Part shown: one piece after another, positions 1 through 10,504 of the stretch
Layout of the letters: the number at the start of each line of letters is the position of its first letter
How positions within the stretch are numbered: the stretch's first letter is position 1
Source: Anniella stebbinsi
Taxonomy: Eukaryota; Chordata; Lepidosauria; Squamata; Anniellidae
Assembly (NCBI GenBank): GCA_029215795.1
Contig: JARDYH010000007.1
Span: 20,619,763-20,683,762 of the forward strand
Direction: 5' to 3'
DNA length: 64,000 bases
Position numbers and translations under genes: made by a program
Notes under the pieces: generated by a model
The model's database searches: none
Told to the model about the DNA's origin: nothing
The model's input: the letters and a program-made list of their open reading frames with translations, nothing else

Positions 1-1720
1 AATAGCACATGTTGACATCACACGATACGTAGCTATCTTATTGTTCATTGCTCTGGAATCTGTTTAGATGTGGAACAGTACACAAATACTGGAAATATGC
101 AAATAAATAAATAGCAGGAGTTCAGGAGGTGGGAGGTGGTACAATGTTTTGTTTTTCAAGTTAGAAAAATAACAGTTCCTCTTAGCTACTTCATCCGGGG
201 GTGTGGGAGGAAGATTCCCATTAGACAGCAGCATCTAGAAACTCTGGGGAAAAGAGCAAGATCCCCCCCCCCCGAAAAAGAACAGAAATCATTCAGCATT
301 TCCAGAGAGAGGAGATGGTTCTAAGAAAACTGTCGTTTTGGGGACACTAACCTGCACAGGATAGTGATGGAAGCAGTTAAAATGTGGAAGTAATAAAGCC
401 ACCAATCTTTTGCACAGTAAGCTTTTTCCAACTTTGTGAAACCATCCTGACATGGCATTCAGTTATAAGACTGCACTCCATCTTACGTGGTTACCTTATA
501 GCCAAAAAGAAAAAAAGAAAAAGCACCAGCTTAGTAATGCAATGTTTAACATTGCATGAAAACTACAGCCTCCATACAAGATATGCCCTTTTGTGTAAAT
601 AATTAGAGGATTAACACTGCTCTGGTATAAAGGCTAGATATTTGCAATGCGTAGGTAGTGGAAGCCATGCGCCGTAAGCCTTTGAAGACAATAAAAACAG
701 TCATTTTTGAAAATCAAGCAAACAGCAAACCCATAATTTTCTGTAGTCAGATCATGCACCGTTTCGACATTCAAAATCTCAATGGTTAAGGAACACACAG
801 CTTGGCTATTTGTGATGACATGCAGCTTATTCTGCAAACCAAGATTATTTATGTGCAGAACTTGTATGGAGTGCCACCTTGCCAAGTTCTGCTGAAAACT
901 ACAAAAAAGGAAGAGAAAGCAATTATGTGATAGATGTTGATCTGTGTCTCCCTTTGACAGAGACGATGTATGTAGATGGCATTGATTCAACACCCTTATT
1001 GCAACCAGACTCAGATATTATTCTTTTAAAAAATACTACTATTCACCATTGTTTCTAAACAGCTGCCGTGGGAGGTATGACTGTTCTCCCAGCAATAGTC
1101 TATACTTAACCAAAATTGTTGCTAATTAGGGTGTTTCATTCTGATGTAGGTCACAGCAATGGTTGGAAGTGGAACACTTAAGTACTTTGTATAAAGAGCT
1201 GTTTGTTTGTTTGTTTTTTAATTTCCCTCTCCCCTTTCCTTATTTTCTTAGAGGTGATGTACATGTTTAGAGAAAAGTATGCAATACCAGCATCCTAGGA
1301 CTGAACTACTTCAGAATGCAGTTGACACATTATATGATGGCCTTCCACCTCTCCTCTCCTAATGGTGGGGTTGGGGTAGGTACGCATTCCATCGAAAACT
1401 ACATGGTCAGAGGAAAACAAAAAAGTTTTCATTTAGTTTTCGTTTTGAAATTCCAGTTTTCTGTGTGTAGAGAGAAACCCCCTACCCAAAATAGGGAAGT
1501 ATACAAATACGTAATTCTTCACTTGCATCATATATCCCAGGAAAGCTATATTGCATGCTTTTACTTTATTTTGTCTCAGTTTTGCAAAATGGATGTATTG
1601 CTCTAAAGGTGTGATATGCAAATCCTGGAAACGAAAGGAATAAAAATTGTAGGGATGATTTCTTTAAATTGCCTGAGGTCGTATAATAAGTGTAAAGGAT
1701 CTTCTTTCTAAGAACAAGCC
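1..1720. other. Unassigned AT-rich intergenic DNA
   Basis: No gene or clear repeat family recognised. There is a short C-run near 263-274 and a TTTG-type simple repeat near 1201-1217. The 119-codon frame on the minus strand at 634-993 has no recognisable domain and biased, non-protein-like composition, so it is treated as chance. Confidence 0.5.
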
Positions 1721-1727
1721 CTGCACA

Positions 1728-2130
1728 CTAGAGCTGAGACAACATTTCTCAGAAGACATATTTGGGGGGAGGTGTCTCAGATTGTCCTTTTTTTTTCTCC
1801 CCCTAGAAAATGGCCACCACACATTTTTATTCAAGTAATCTCCAGTGGTGTGCAGTTGCATGTGTGTACACACCATTTCCTCTCACTGTGCATCAGAATA
1901 ATACTAGGTACATTACATTGTGGAGGACCATATACATTTTTGTGATGGGTTAAAAAAAATAAAACTGTAGGCAGAATGAACTGTGCTACTGCCAATGCCA
2001 ATGGTGAGTCCCACACCTAAGAAACTGTCAAAGAATTTCTTGTTGCTTGGAGAAATTTGATGAAATTGTCCTTTCAATTTCTCTGCCCACAGAGTGGAGA
2101 ATTGAAAAGGCCATTTGCACACAGCTCTAG
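1728..2130. mobile_element. Non-autonomous DNA-transposon-like repeat, copy 1 of 3
   Basis: The ends are inverted: CTAGAGCTG at 1728 and CAGCTCTAG ending at 2130. The right 150 bp (1981-2129: 'gccaatggtgag', 'aatttctctgcccaca', 'catttgcacacagctct') recurs at 52141-52322, and more weakly at 59246-59350. No target-site duplication is readable. No coding capacity. Superfamily unknown. Confidence 0.55.
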
Positions 2131-2425
2131 TCTTCAACTTTTTTTAAAAAAAAAATTGAGAGTGTTTCAAGAACAACCTATAGAGATTCCATAGTCTATT
2201 GTGCTTGCTGTAATTCTTTTCTAAACTGGAGCCGTGAAATCTCCTAAGGGCTGATTCTATAGTGACATTCTTCTCTACCGGTAATAATCCACAGAGAAAT
2301 ACCTCTATAAAATGTTGTTTTGGAATCTATGAATAATCAGTGGCAAAATTGGCTCTGGTCATTTGCTAAGACTTACTAAAGAGTTGTCAGAAATACCCTT
2401 CAAATTGTCCCACAAAAGTACAAGG

Positions 2426-2512
2426 CAGGGGTGGGCAACCTGTGGCCCTCTAGATACTTTGGCCTACAAATCCAGATGTTGTTGTAGGCCAAAAGATCTG
2501 GAGGGCCACAAG
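2426..2512. mobile_element. Short foldback (palindromic) MITE, hAT-like
   Basis: The arms TGTGGCCCTCTAGAT and ATCTGGAGGGCCACA pair around a second inner pair (TTGGCCTACAA / TTGTAGGCC). This is the minimal form of the 'ctggagggccac / gactacaactccca' palindromic element also present at 12844, 17216, 18420 and 43812. Confidence 0.6.
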
Positions 2513-2513
2513 T

Positions 2514-2962
2514 AGGGATGTTACGAGAGTTCAGGGGGTGGGTGGAGTCTGTCAAGTCACCACCACTTACCAGACCCGTTCACATGAGCATCATGTAGTC
2601 CACAAGCACCAGGCGGGACACCTGTCCCCTTAGCAAGCCACCATTTTGCATAAGAATAATGTCCAAGGCAGCTGTAAAGGGGCCACTGATGCAACACTAT
2701 AGGTGTAATGACAACTGTTATGGTGTGCAAATAGCCCTGTATGGCTACCATTTGCGCAACATTACAATTCTGGAAAATCATGAGCTGCCATTTTTAAGCA
2801 AAATGGTGGCTCACTAAGGGGATGGGTGGCCACATGATATTTGCCAGGTGCTCACTGGGCTTCATTTCTCATAGTGCAGTGAGCACCTAATGAGAATGGA
2901 TGGTGATGAGTTCACAATTAAATGAAAACTGAACTAATTTCTTCTCCATCCCTAGTTGTAGG
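2514..2962. other. Unassigned sequence
   Basis: No gene recognised. It contains short inverted words (for example ATTTTGC / GCAAAATGG near 2640 and 2798), suggesting an old foldback element whose ends I could not fix. Confidence 0.35.
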
Positions 2963-3356
2963 TAGGGATGAGGTAGGGATGTTGGAAAAATCCAGAACAG
3001 AATCAAATGAGTTTGGATTTCTATGAATCTAACCTGTGGATTCCAGAGTGGATCAGCTTTTCCTGAGTTGCACAGACCATTTTTTTTAACTTCACAAATT
3101 TTGTCATAGAAAAATATGTAAGCACACACAGGCTGAAAATGCACATTCCAGCCATAGGATAAAGCATTAAACGGAACATTTTGGGGGATGATTTGTATGT
3201 GGGGTGGTGGTGGATATGCTCATTTTCATAAATGTGAATTGGCCCAAATTTGGGGGGGGGGGGACAATAATCAATGTTTCCAATGAGCAGACAACAGGCA
3301 TCTGACAATCCATGACTCATAGGCAGAATGCATTTTACAAAATCCACACATTCCTA
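2963..3356. mobile_element. hAT-like MITE, 394 bp, with near-perfect 8-bp TSD
   Basis: The element begins TAGGGATG and ends CACACATTCCTA (reverse complement TAGGAATGTGTG). It is flanked by GTTGTAGG (2955-2962) and GCTGTAGG (3357-3364), a 7/8 match. An 8-bp duplication with TAGGG-type termini is typical of the hAT superfamily. Interior coding capacity is absent. A related right end is seen near 57125-57165. Confidence 0.65.
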
Positions 3357-3531
3357 GCTGTAGGTCCCAGGTTCAATCTCTAGCATCTTCAAAGTTTTCC
3401 ATTTGAAACCCCAGATTATGAATGCCAGTCAGTGACACAATGCTGAGCTAGGTGGACAAATGTTCTGGCTCAGTATCTGGCACTTCATATGTTTATTCTC
3501 TAATTTAAATTGTAGGAGGGAAGAGGGAACT

Positions 3532-3712
3532 TCAGAAGAGCCCTGCTGGATCAGAACAAGGGTCCATCTAGTCCTGCACTCCGTTCACACAGGGACTAAC
3601 CAGTTGTCTACCAGGGTCCCCACAAACAGGACATGAATGCAACAGCACCCTCTCACCCATGTTCCCCAGCATCTGGTGCATATGGGCTTATTGCCTCTGA
3701 TACAGGGAAGCC
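3532..3712 (-). mobile_element. CR1 LINE 3' fragment
   Basis: Carries the 'agaagagccctgctggatc', 'ccatctagtcc', 'cctctgatac' signature in the same orientation as the copies at 48405, 55155 and 58620. These are the reverse complement of the plus-strand copy at 63140-63832, so this copy lies on the minus strand. 5' truncated, as usual for CR1. Confidence 0.75.
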
Positions 3713-4373
3713 AGTCCATTTCTTCAACGAAGGGTTATTCCCCTTTGTGAAGGAGAGACAAGCCAGTGGGAATGGCAAACGGAAAGTGCCCCCCCCCTAT
3801 TTCAGTCAATAAGATGCAGAGACAGGGTGCAAGCAATACCCAAAGAAGCATGTGGAAGTTAATGCTATTAAGAGACACCGACTTCATTTGCAGGCTGTGT
3901 CTGCTTGCAGTCAAGCGTTTTCCTGCTGGTGTGAACTCTCAGGACAGACAGGCTGGTTTGCAGAGATTAACCAACTGGAATCACGCCTGCCTCTATTGGA
4001 CTCTTGGATAAAGGCCAGATCTATTTCCCTAGCTAATCCATTTATAAAATGACTGTAATAAAACGGCCATCCTGACAGCAGCTCAGTAGCATTCTTCCAC
4101 ATGTTGTAGCTGTTTCCAGGCAACAGAAACATCTTTTCTCATTTATTTTTTTAAAAAACCCTGATAAAATTTAAAGGCAGAGGTTGGGATATTTTAACTG
4201 TCAATGACTGGAAGCAGAAAACAGGATGTGGTAGTGTAACTTAAACCATAATCCCCATTGTGACTTGGGTAAATTGTCTTCTAGGATTGATTTTCTTCTA
4301 CTGCTGAAGGGTTCAGTGGACTTTTGAAACCGTTCCTAGGCACAGGGAAGTTGTTCACCACTGCAGGCCACCC
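3713..4373. other. Unassigned sequence
   Basis: No repeat family or gene recognised. Overlapping short frames on both strands (3766-4132) show no conserved domain, no signal peptide and no splice context. Confidence 0.4.
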
Positions 4374-4381
4374 CACACGGT

Positions 4382-4677
4382 TAGGGTGATCGTATGAAAA
4401 GGAGGACATTGCTCTTGTATCTGTAACAGTTGTATTAAAAAGGGAATTTCAGCAGGTGCCATTTGTATGCATGCAACTCCCGGTGAAATTCCCTCTTCAT
4501 CACTATAGTTAAAGCTGCAGGAGCCCAGCCCTCTTTTGTATCTGGTCACACTAGGCAGGGCTCCTGCGGTTTTAACTGGGTTTAGTATGCATACAAATAA
4601 CACCTGCTGAAATTGTCTTGTCAATACAACTGTTAAAGATACAGGAGCCATGTCCTCCTTTTCATATGGTCACCTTA
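4382..4677. mobile_element. Dimeric foldback hAT-like MITE, copy A (296 bp)
   Basis: Termini are TAGGGTGATC and ATGGTCACCTTA. Flanks are CACACGGT (4374-4381) and CACAGGGT (4678-4685), a 7/8 match to an 8-bp TSD. The whole element is a long imperfect palindrome, and its left half is itself a palindrome with an internal terminus (GGTCACACTA near 4543-4552). Other copies: 9108, 10775, 22794 and 63212. Confidence 0.75.
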
Positions 4678-4749
4678 CACAGGGTTCTCTGTATTAATGT
4701 CATTAGAATGATGTGTTTGGTAAAATAGGTGACCGAATGGGCTGCACTA

Positions 4750-5330
4750 CCTGTCTGAAGGTGTCCTGTATTGACTGTAGCAGTCTCAGTGACAGGGCTG
4801 AGCACAAGGCCAAGTAATAACCTATGCCAATATCCCAGCAAAGAGGTTTTAGTTTAAGGGAGCTTAGGCAAAATAGGAGCAATCAAACAAGCAAAGGGTC
4901 AAAACATAGTTAGGCAGTCCAATACATACACAATCCAGGCAGGGGTCAAGTTCAGGCAGGGGTCAAGTCCAATACATACACAATCCAGGCAGGGGTCAAG
5001 TTCAGAGACAAAACAGGAAAAACTGATAAGACCTTGCTTCCAACACCTAGCAAGCTCTGACTAAAGGCTGTTAATCACAAAGACTGCTTAGCCCCACCCA
5101 AACTCAGCTGCTGTTCATTAGAGCTCTCTGGCCAGAGCCTTACTCAAAAGGAGTCACTTTCTCCTGAGGAGACTCTTTGTAAGCAAGCACTTGTCACTTG
5201 AGAAGACAGCACTCCTGGGGGCCAGGGGGTTTCTCAGCAGCTGTAGTGAGTGATCTAGTGTGCCCTTGGTTTCTAGAGCCTCTAGTACTTCATCAGAGGA
5301 GAATTCCTCTAGCAGGGATGACAGAAGGTG
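4750..5330 (-). other. Possible decayed LTR-like sequence
   Basis: Read on the minus strand, this stretch resembles LTR or LTR-adjacent DNA: unique, non-palindromic, with no LINE or SINE signature. I cannot see clean TG...CA ends, a target duplication or a polyadenylation signal, so the call is weak. It contains a 50-bp tandem duplication (4917-5008). Confidence 0.2.
4917..5008. repeat. 50-bp tandem duplication (about 1.9 copies)
   Basis: The unit starting GTCCAATACATACACAATCC begins at 4917 and again at 4967 with no visible substitution until about 5005. The unit contains a shorter internal repeat, 'caggcaggggtcaag', twice. Perfect identity suggests a recent slippage or duplication event. 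Confidence 0.9.
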
Positions 5331-6490
5331 ATGGTGGAGGGTTTCACATTTTCAATATTCCTGTTCACTAAAAACAGCAACAACAACTCAAAAGAAACTC
5401 CCTGCAAAGTTGATAATAAAATAATAATACACAGCACAGTATCTATGGGTAAGGTAGAACCTCTCTTTGATGTGCTAGTTTTTTTTGTTTTTGTTACTCA
5501 CGTGGTATGTTCTATGTGGAAAGCATCCAGCTCAGGGATCCCCCATCTGCACTTTGAAGTGGTGCATTGACATCCCATCATTTCATTCCCACCTCATTCT
5601 GTTGCATGTGTAGATGAGGCCTGAGACTTGGGCCCAGTTCAGACATACATTCCTGGCCTTGTAAACCATAGTATATTGGAACTAGAATGCACTGCAGGCT
5701 TGTTTGTTTCCTCCTCCCCTTTACTCATTCAGCATAATTGAAGATGCCCCAATTTCTTAAACCACAGTTTGCTATGGCATTAGAACCAGGAAACTATGAT
5801 ATGAGTTTTCCCTACAAACCAGGATCAAATGGTGGTTTGCAATCCAAGCTTGTATGGGATGATCAAACCAGAGTTCCTTTGTTCAAATGCCACAACGAGC
5901 TATGGTTTTAACAAACTGTGAAAACCCATTTCACAGATCCTTTCTATGAGTAGAATAAAGACCTGGAGGAGGGAGGAAGGATACCACTGCTGCTCTCCCC
6001 CAATATCTATGTGCCCTACATAGAGATCTGAAGATTTGAAAATGGGCACCTATTTGCAGTGATCATTTTCAGACCTGTGAAAGAGCTATTGTTTTTTTCC
6101 TGCCTCTTTCATGGGGGGTGGGTTAATTTGGAGAATTTTCTCCTTGTGGAGGGGGACATGCTTTTCTTAAGTGTAGCTGGTTGCTGAGGGCCCTTCTTTC
6201 TATTTTTCATTCAAAAACAAACACCCCTTTCCACCAGCATTTGGATGAACCCCACAGTTCTAAGTGAATGCCTATTGGAGACCATGTGACCTCACCCTCT
6301 CCAATAGGCATCCAATAAGCACTCCTGGGCTGCAGGAAATGTGGGTTTGTTTAAAAAAAAGAAAAAAGAAAGGAAGACAGCCCCTCAACATCTGGCTACA
6401 TTTAAACAGATATGCTGAAAACCTGTTCCCCTCCCAAAGGAAGAAAAATCTCCAAACTTCTCACCTCTCCCATCTTCTTTCACCCACATT
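5331..6490. other. Unassigned sequence with degenerate foldback pieces
   Basis: Around 5640-5940 are words seen in foldback elements elsewhere ('cagttcagaca', 'aaaccatag', 'ctatggtttt'). This is probably an old MITE of the 'gttcagacaacac' type seen at 20829 and 61209, too decayed to delimit. No gene recognised. Confidence 0.35.
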
Positions 6491-6496
6491 GGCCCC

Positions 6497-6840
6497 CTCC
6501 ACAAGGATGCGCTTTTGCGCCCGGTTCGGCGATTATGCGCATTATCGCGGAGGCGCATTTACTCCTAATCCCTCTGCACGGGAGGCGGCGAGAGGCGGCG
6601 AAGCACATTAATTGATGTCCAAAAAGCACTTTACAAGAAGTTAATGCGCATAATCGCTTGTTCACACGGCGAAAATGCGCTTTAACGGCCGGAGCAAAAT
6701 AAAAGTCGCTATTTAACGCGCATTCGATAATGCGCATAATCCGGGAGATAACGCGCCTCTACGCCCGTTTTGCGCTCCGCTGGTGTGGAGGTAAAATTTA
6801 TAATGAGCCTTCAAAGAGCATTAAACCTCTCTTGTGGAGG
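6497..6840. mobile_element. CpG-rich palindromic MITE-like element
   Basis: The inverted ends CCTCCACAAG (left) and CTTGTGGAGG (right) bracket about 340 bp. Inner inverted blocks include GGATTATGCGCATTATC-like words (near 6529 and 6728) and GCGCTTTTGCGCCCG paired with CGGGCG..TTTTGCGC-like sequence near 6765. It is dense in GCGC and CpG in otherwise AT-rich DNA. The overlapping short frames read across the palindrome and are not considered genes. Confidence 0.55.
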
Positions 6841-8160
6841 TACCCATTGTTGTTTTCCCCACCCCCACCCCCCACAAAAACTGGAATTGTCGAAATTTTT
6901 GGCAAAGCACTAGTTCTTAGATCTAGGATGTGCCCAGTTGTGTGTGGTGTACCCATGAACATTGTCCTGCTCCATCGCCTTCTATATATGAAGGAGATGG
7001 TCTGAAAAGATTTTGAAGCCTGGTGTGAGAAGTGAACACTCAAGCTTACTGCTCATTCTTGTGCATTTTTAATGGTTAGTTCAGCCAGCAATGTGGTATC
7101 TCAATTAGATGTTTGAGACTATTCATCATAACTTTCACTGATTGGGGGTTTTAAAGTATGTTTTCCCAAATCCTTCTCATCTCCCCAAATACATGTCATT
7201 GTTTACCCTTCTTTCATTGATATTGATATACATTTGACCCTCAAAAAGAAACTAATTTCAGTTACATACAGTTGAGAAAGGAGAGCCTCCATTCTGTATT
7301 GCAATGAAGACCTGCACAAATACTGATAGCTACATTATTGGAATAAATTATGTATACCTTAAAAACTCTATGGAATATTATTCCACTACTACCTCCTGGT
7401 AGAAGGTAATAGCTATGAGAAACACAAATACTCATTTGCTTAATTAAATATGACACTTGCACCATGACAAAATAAATTAATTGGTGACCAAGCCCTCACT
7501 GAACTTCAGAAAGTGCTTAATTAAAGTTTAATCTGCCCACATTTAATTAGTTCCAAAACATGGAATGGATAAAAATAAACACATGGGGTATTTGACCTAA
7601 ATTTTGATGTCTGGATATGCCCATGTGTTTGATTAGTTTCCCTCTGGTGTATTCATGTTTTGATCTTACCTGTATTTCACCTTAGTTTCTTCATTATTTT
7701 AACATCTAAAGTGAGCATATGGAGAAGTAAAATTAGAACACATCACACAATCAAGTATTTTATTCTCATACCATTGTCACTGACAATCTACATGGCAATT
7801 GGCCCTAAATCTTAAGATCAAGAGAAGGCAGTTCTATCTCCAGTGGAGGCGTATTCAGCCCTGCGCAGGCAGGTCCCCAGAGGTCTCTGTGGAACCCAAG
7901 GTGAGGGAACCAGACAAAGTGGGGAGGGGGCAAAACCAAGTCATGAGGCATGGGATTTAATAAAAATGATGGAGCATACCTGGAGGCAATTCTAAAATGT
8001 AGTCTTCTTTTTCTAGGAGGGTGAGGGGGGGGAATCAGCAAAATACCTTCTGAGAAATTTTAGTTCAGCTCTAGTTGCATAACAGTTTCCAATATGCAGA
8101 GCATGCTTGATTCATGCTTCTGAATGCAGTGATCCATCTTGAGTTACTCAGAGCCAAATG
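6841..8160. other. Unassigned sequence
   Basis: No gene or clear repeat family recognised. Short C-rich run at 6858-6873 and an AT-rich stretch at 7440-7560. Confidence 0.4.
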
Positions 8161-8689
8161 GATTGCGGATCACCACTGCGATTGAACTGCTTTGACCCCA
8201 CAGGGGAGTAGAGCTGGCAAAAAGGGTCCTCGCAAAGGAGAGGTGGCTGAAACAAAGGGCTCAAGAAGGCAGGTTGGAAGAAAGGGTGGCCCAAAGGAGA
8301 TGACCAGGAAGAAGGACCCTTGAGATGGAATGTAAAACCAGAAGAGATGAAGAGCAGTGTGAAGAGGCACTAAAAAGATGGAGATGAGATAACAAAAGGA
8401 GTATATTTTAATACCACTGCTGTCTATACGATGGTGCATTGGCACCGTGAGCCCCCAGACCCCCGCATTTGCACTTCTGCAGGGTTGTCCCCACTGCAAG
8501 GAGTGAGTGTGGGGTTTGCAACAGAGGTGCTGCCACCATGTGCGTGCCATTCCACGCTCCACGTGTCCCCTCTCCCCATTTTATTCCCACCTGGAGCTTA
8601 CCTGACACCACTTGTTTCTCCCAACGCCGGAGGATGCACTGAGTCGTACCAGTGGCCATTCGGCTTGCTGGCCCACCCCTCCCCCCATC

Positions 8690-8940
8690 CAGGCAGATGG
8701 TGACCAACTAGGGGTCACCATGGGCCTGGCCATGCCTCCACTGCAAGTCTGGATCAAGGTGACAGACAGAGATGCTCCGCAGAAAAAGGTTGGGCTAAGT
8801 CCCCAACTTTTTTATTTTGGAATATCTGGGGAAAGTCCTGGGATGGCACCGAAATGGCTTCTGCATCATAGAAATATCACAGCTCCACTGTGGAGTCACC
8901 CTTGGGTTTTCTTCATATATAGATACACCCCTAATCATGA
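8690..8940. mobile_element. Fragment of a foldback element
   Basis: The core GATGGTGACC...GGTCACCAT is inverted around 'aactagg' (8697-8730). The same GGTGACCA / TGGTCACC core occurs at 59479-59510. The right side ends with 'gatacacccctaa' (about 8922-8934), whose reverse complement TTAGGGGTGTATC resembles the termini of the 20910 element. The left boundary was not found. Confidence 0.35.
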
Positions 8941-9107
8941 TGAAAAGATGTGCGAACAGCAACTTTATAGGCTCAGCTGAATGGCGGGAAGGGGGTGAGG
9001 TCAGCTCTTTTTTCTTCTCCTCTCCCTGCCTCATTCCAGGATTCTTTCCCACATATGGGGCAAGTGGAATACAGGGTCCCTGTATTTTGTCTCTTCAGAG
9101 CAGGAAC

Positions 9108-9295
9108 TAGGGTGACCATGCGAAAAGGAGGACAGGGCTCCTGTTTCTTTAACAGTTGTATTGAAAAGGGAATTTCAGCAGGTGTCATTTGTATGCATGC
9201 AGCACCTGGTAAAATCCCCTTTTCATCACAACAGTTAAAGCTGCAGGAGCCCTGCCTAGTGTGACCAGCTGTAAAAGAGGACAGGGCTCCTGTAG
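9108..9295. mobile_element. Dimeric foldback hAT-like MITE, copy B (partial)
   Basis: Begins TAGGGTGACCATG and matches the left half of copies at 4382, 10775, 22794 and 63212 ('tttaacagttgta', 'gggaatttcagcaggtg', 'cacaacagttaaag'). After 'gagccctgcc' (9248-9257) a second unit starts with TAGTGTGACCAG and stops near 9295, so this copy shows the junction between two monomers. No TSD found. Confidence 0.65.
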
Positions 9296-9780
9296 ATTTG
9301 GGGGGCAAGGCCAGTTGAAGTTCACGGATAGATTTGATATAGACATCCAGTGAATACCGGCCTCTAGGAAGGAAGTTCTCATGCAATAATATCAGGAAAA
9401 CAGAATATATAAATGCTGAAAGCAAAGATTAATAAGAATGAAAGGTTTCTTTTTTTTTCCACTCTCTTTTCTTGCTCCAAAAATAGAAGAGGCAGTGATT
9501 TATATATTTTTATTATTTTTTTGAAATACGAGTATTTCTCTTAATTGAAATAGATAAATAATAATAATTTTTAAAAAGCATTTCCCGTAACAAATTATTT
9601 AAAGAAATTTCCCCTCCTTTTTCCTTTTCTTTTTAAAGGAAAATGTCAAGGTACTATATTAACAATCCCTGGCATTGTGTCTTTATCAGTTTTTTGAGAC
9701 AATAACGAAGTGGCTGCAATCTGGCGCTTATATCTAAACAGACCTGGTGAGTGGGATAAAGAGCAGATGTACTTGGGCTG
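9296..9780. other. AT-rich unassigned sequence
   Basis: T-rich and A-rich runs (9450-9650) without a recognisable element or gene. Confidence 0.4.
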
Positions 9781-9788
9781 TCAAACAT

Positions 9789-10013
9789 TCAGATTGTTCT
9801 TGAGAAGGCAAAAAGCAAAAATGTCAACCCTTTAGCGGGGATGTTCACACAAATCTTGACATTTGGGTTAGCAAGTATAACCTTCAGATCTGGGTTTCTT
9901 TCGGTGCCTAGCACAAACAGACACAAAACAGAGACGATGAAGAATTTCCAGTATCGGGCCATTTCTGTCATCTTATTAAACTGAGCTACTGACTCAGAGG
10001 TCAGTTTAAGCAA
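9789..10013 (-). other. Short ORF with signal-peptide-like N-terminus; possible first exon
   Basis: This minus-strand frame has Met residues at codons 1, 15 and 18. From Met18 (ATG at 9962-9960) the protein begins MARYWK, then a hydrophobic stretch FFIVSVLCLFVLG, then TERN: the layout of a cleavable signal peptide. A TATA-like TTATAGA lies on the same strand at about 10049-10043. A possible but weak splice donor, AAG|GTTATA, follows 'cagatctg'. It overlaps no repeat that I recognise. I do not recognise the protein. A chance frame is at least as likely as a first exon. Confidence 0.2.
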
Positions 10014-10245
10014 CTGAAGACCCCACTGAGGTGCATGGGAGACTCTATAACAGAAACAGATCTTTGCTTCCTAGCAGAGTAAAGCTGTTTTGTTACTCTT
10101 CATTCACCGGTAATACGATTCCATTCAAAGATACTTTGCTAGTGTGAGAAGGAATGTGAGAGGATTGCCAAAGCAGATGTGGAAGGATATACATTGTAGT
10201 TTTATTCTATGTTTTTATTGCATTTTACTGTATTGTTTTATTGTT

Positions 10246-10345
10246 TTATAATAATAATAATAATAATAATAATTTATTTTTTACCCGCCTCTCCATCTGG
10301 ATCGAGGCGGGGAACAACAGCATGTTAAAATACATAACACTGATT
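10246..10345 (-). mobile_element. L2-like LINE 3' end with (AAT)n tail
   Basis: An (AAT) run at 10249-10272 precedes 'acccgcctctccatctgg' and 'cgaggcggggaacaac'. The same block ends the LINE copies at 24995 and 49885 (minus) and, in reverse complement, 52990 (plus). Only the 3' terminal part is present. Confidence 0.65.
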
Positions 10346-10504
10346 GATCCACTTTAATCATGTAAAACACTTTGCATGCCATTTATTTTTATTTTATTTT
10401 GGTAGAAAGCAGGGTACAAATAAAATGGATCAAGCAAATAATAAATACTAGAACTGCAAGCTCTCAGCATTTTTATAAATAGAACAAGACTACCAATGTT
10501 GTGA

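Noticed and set aside
634..993. 119-codon minus frame
   Set aside because: High Cys/His/Leu chance-like composition, no homology recognised, no regulatory context.
8973..9425. 150-codon minus frame
   Set aside because: Runs through the foldback MITE at 9108-9295; the same amino-acid words recur in frames over the other MITE copies.
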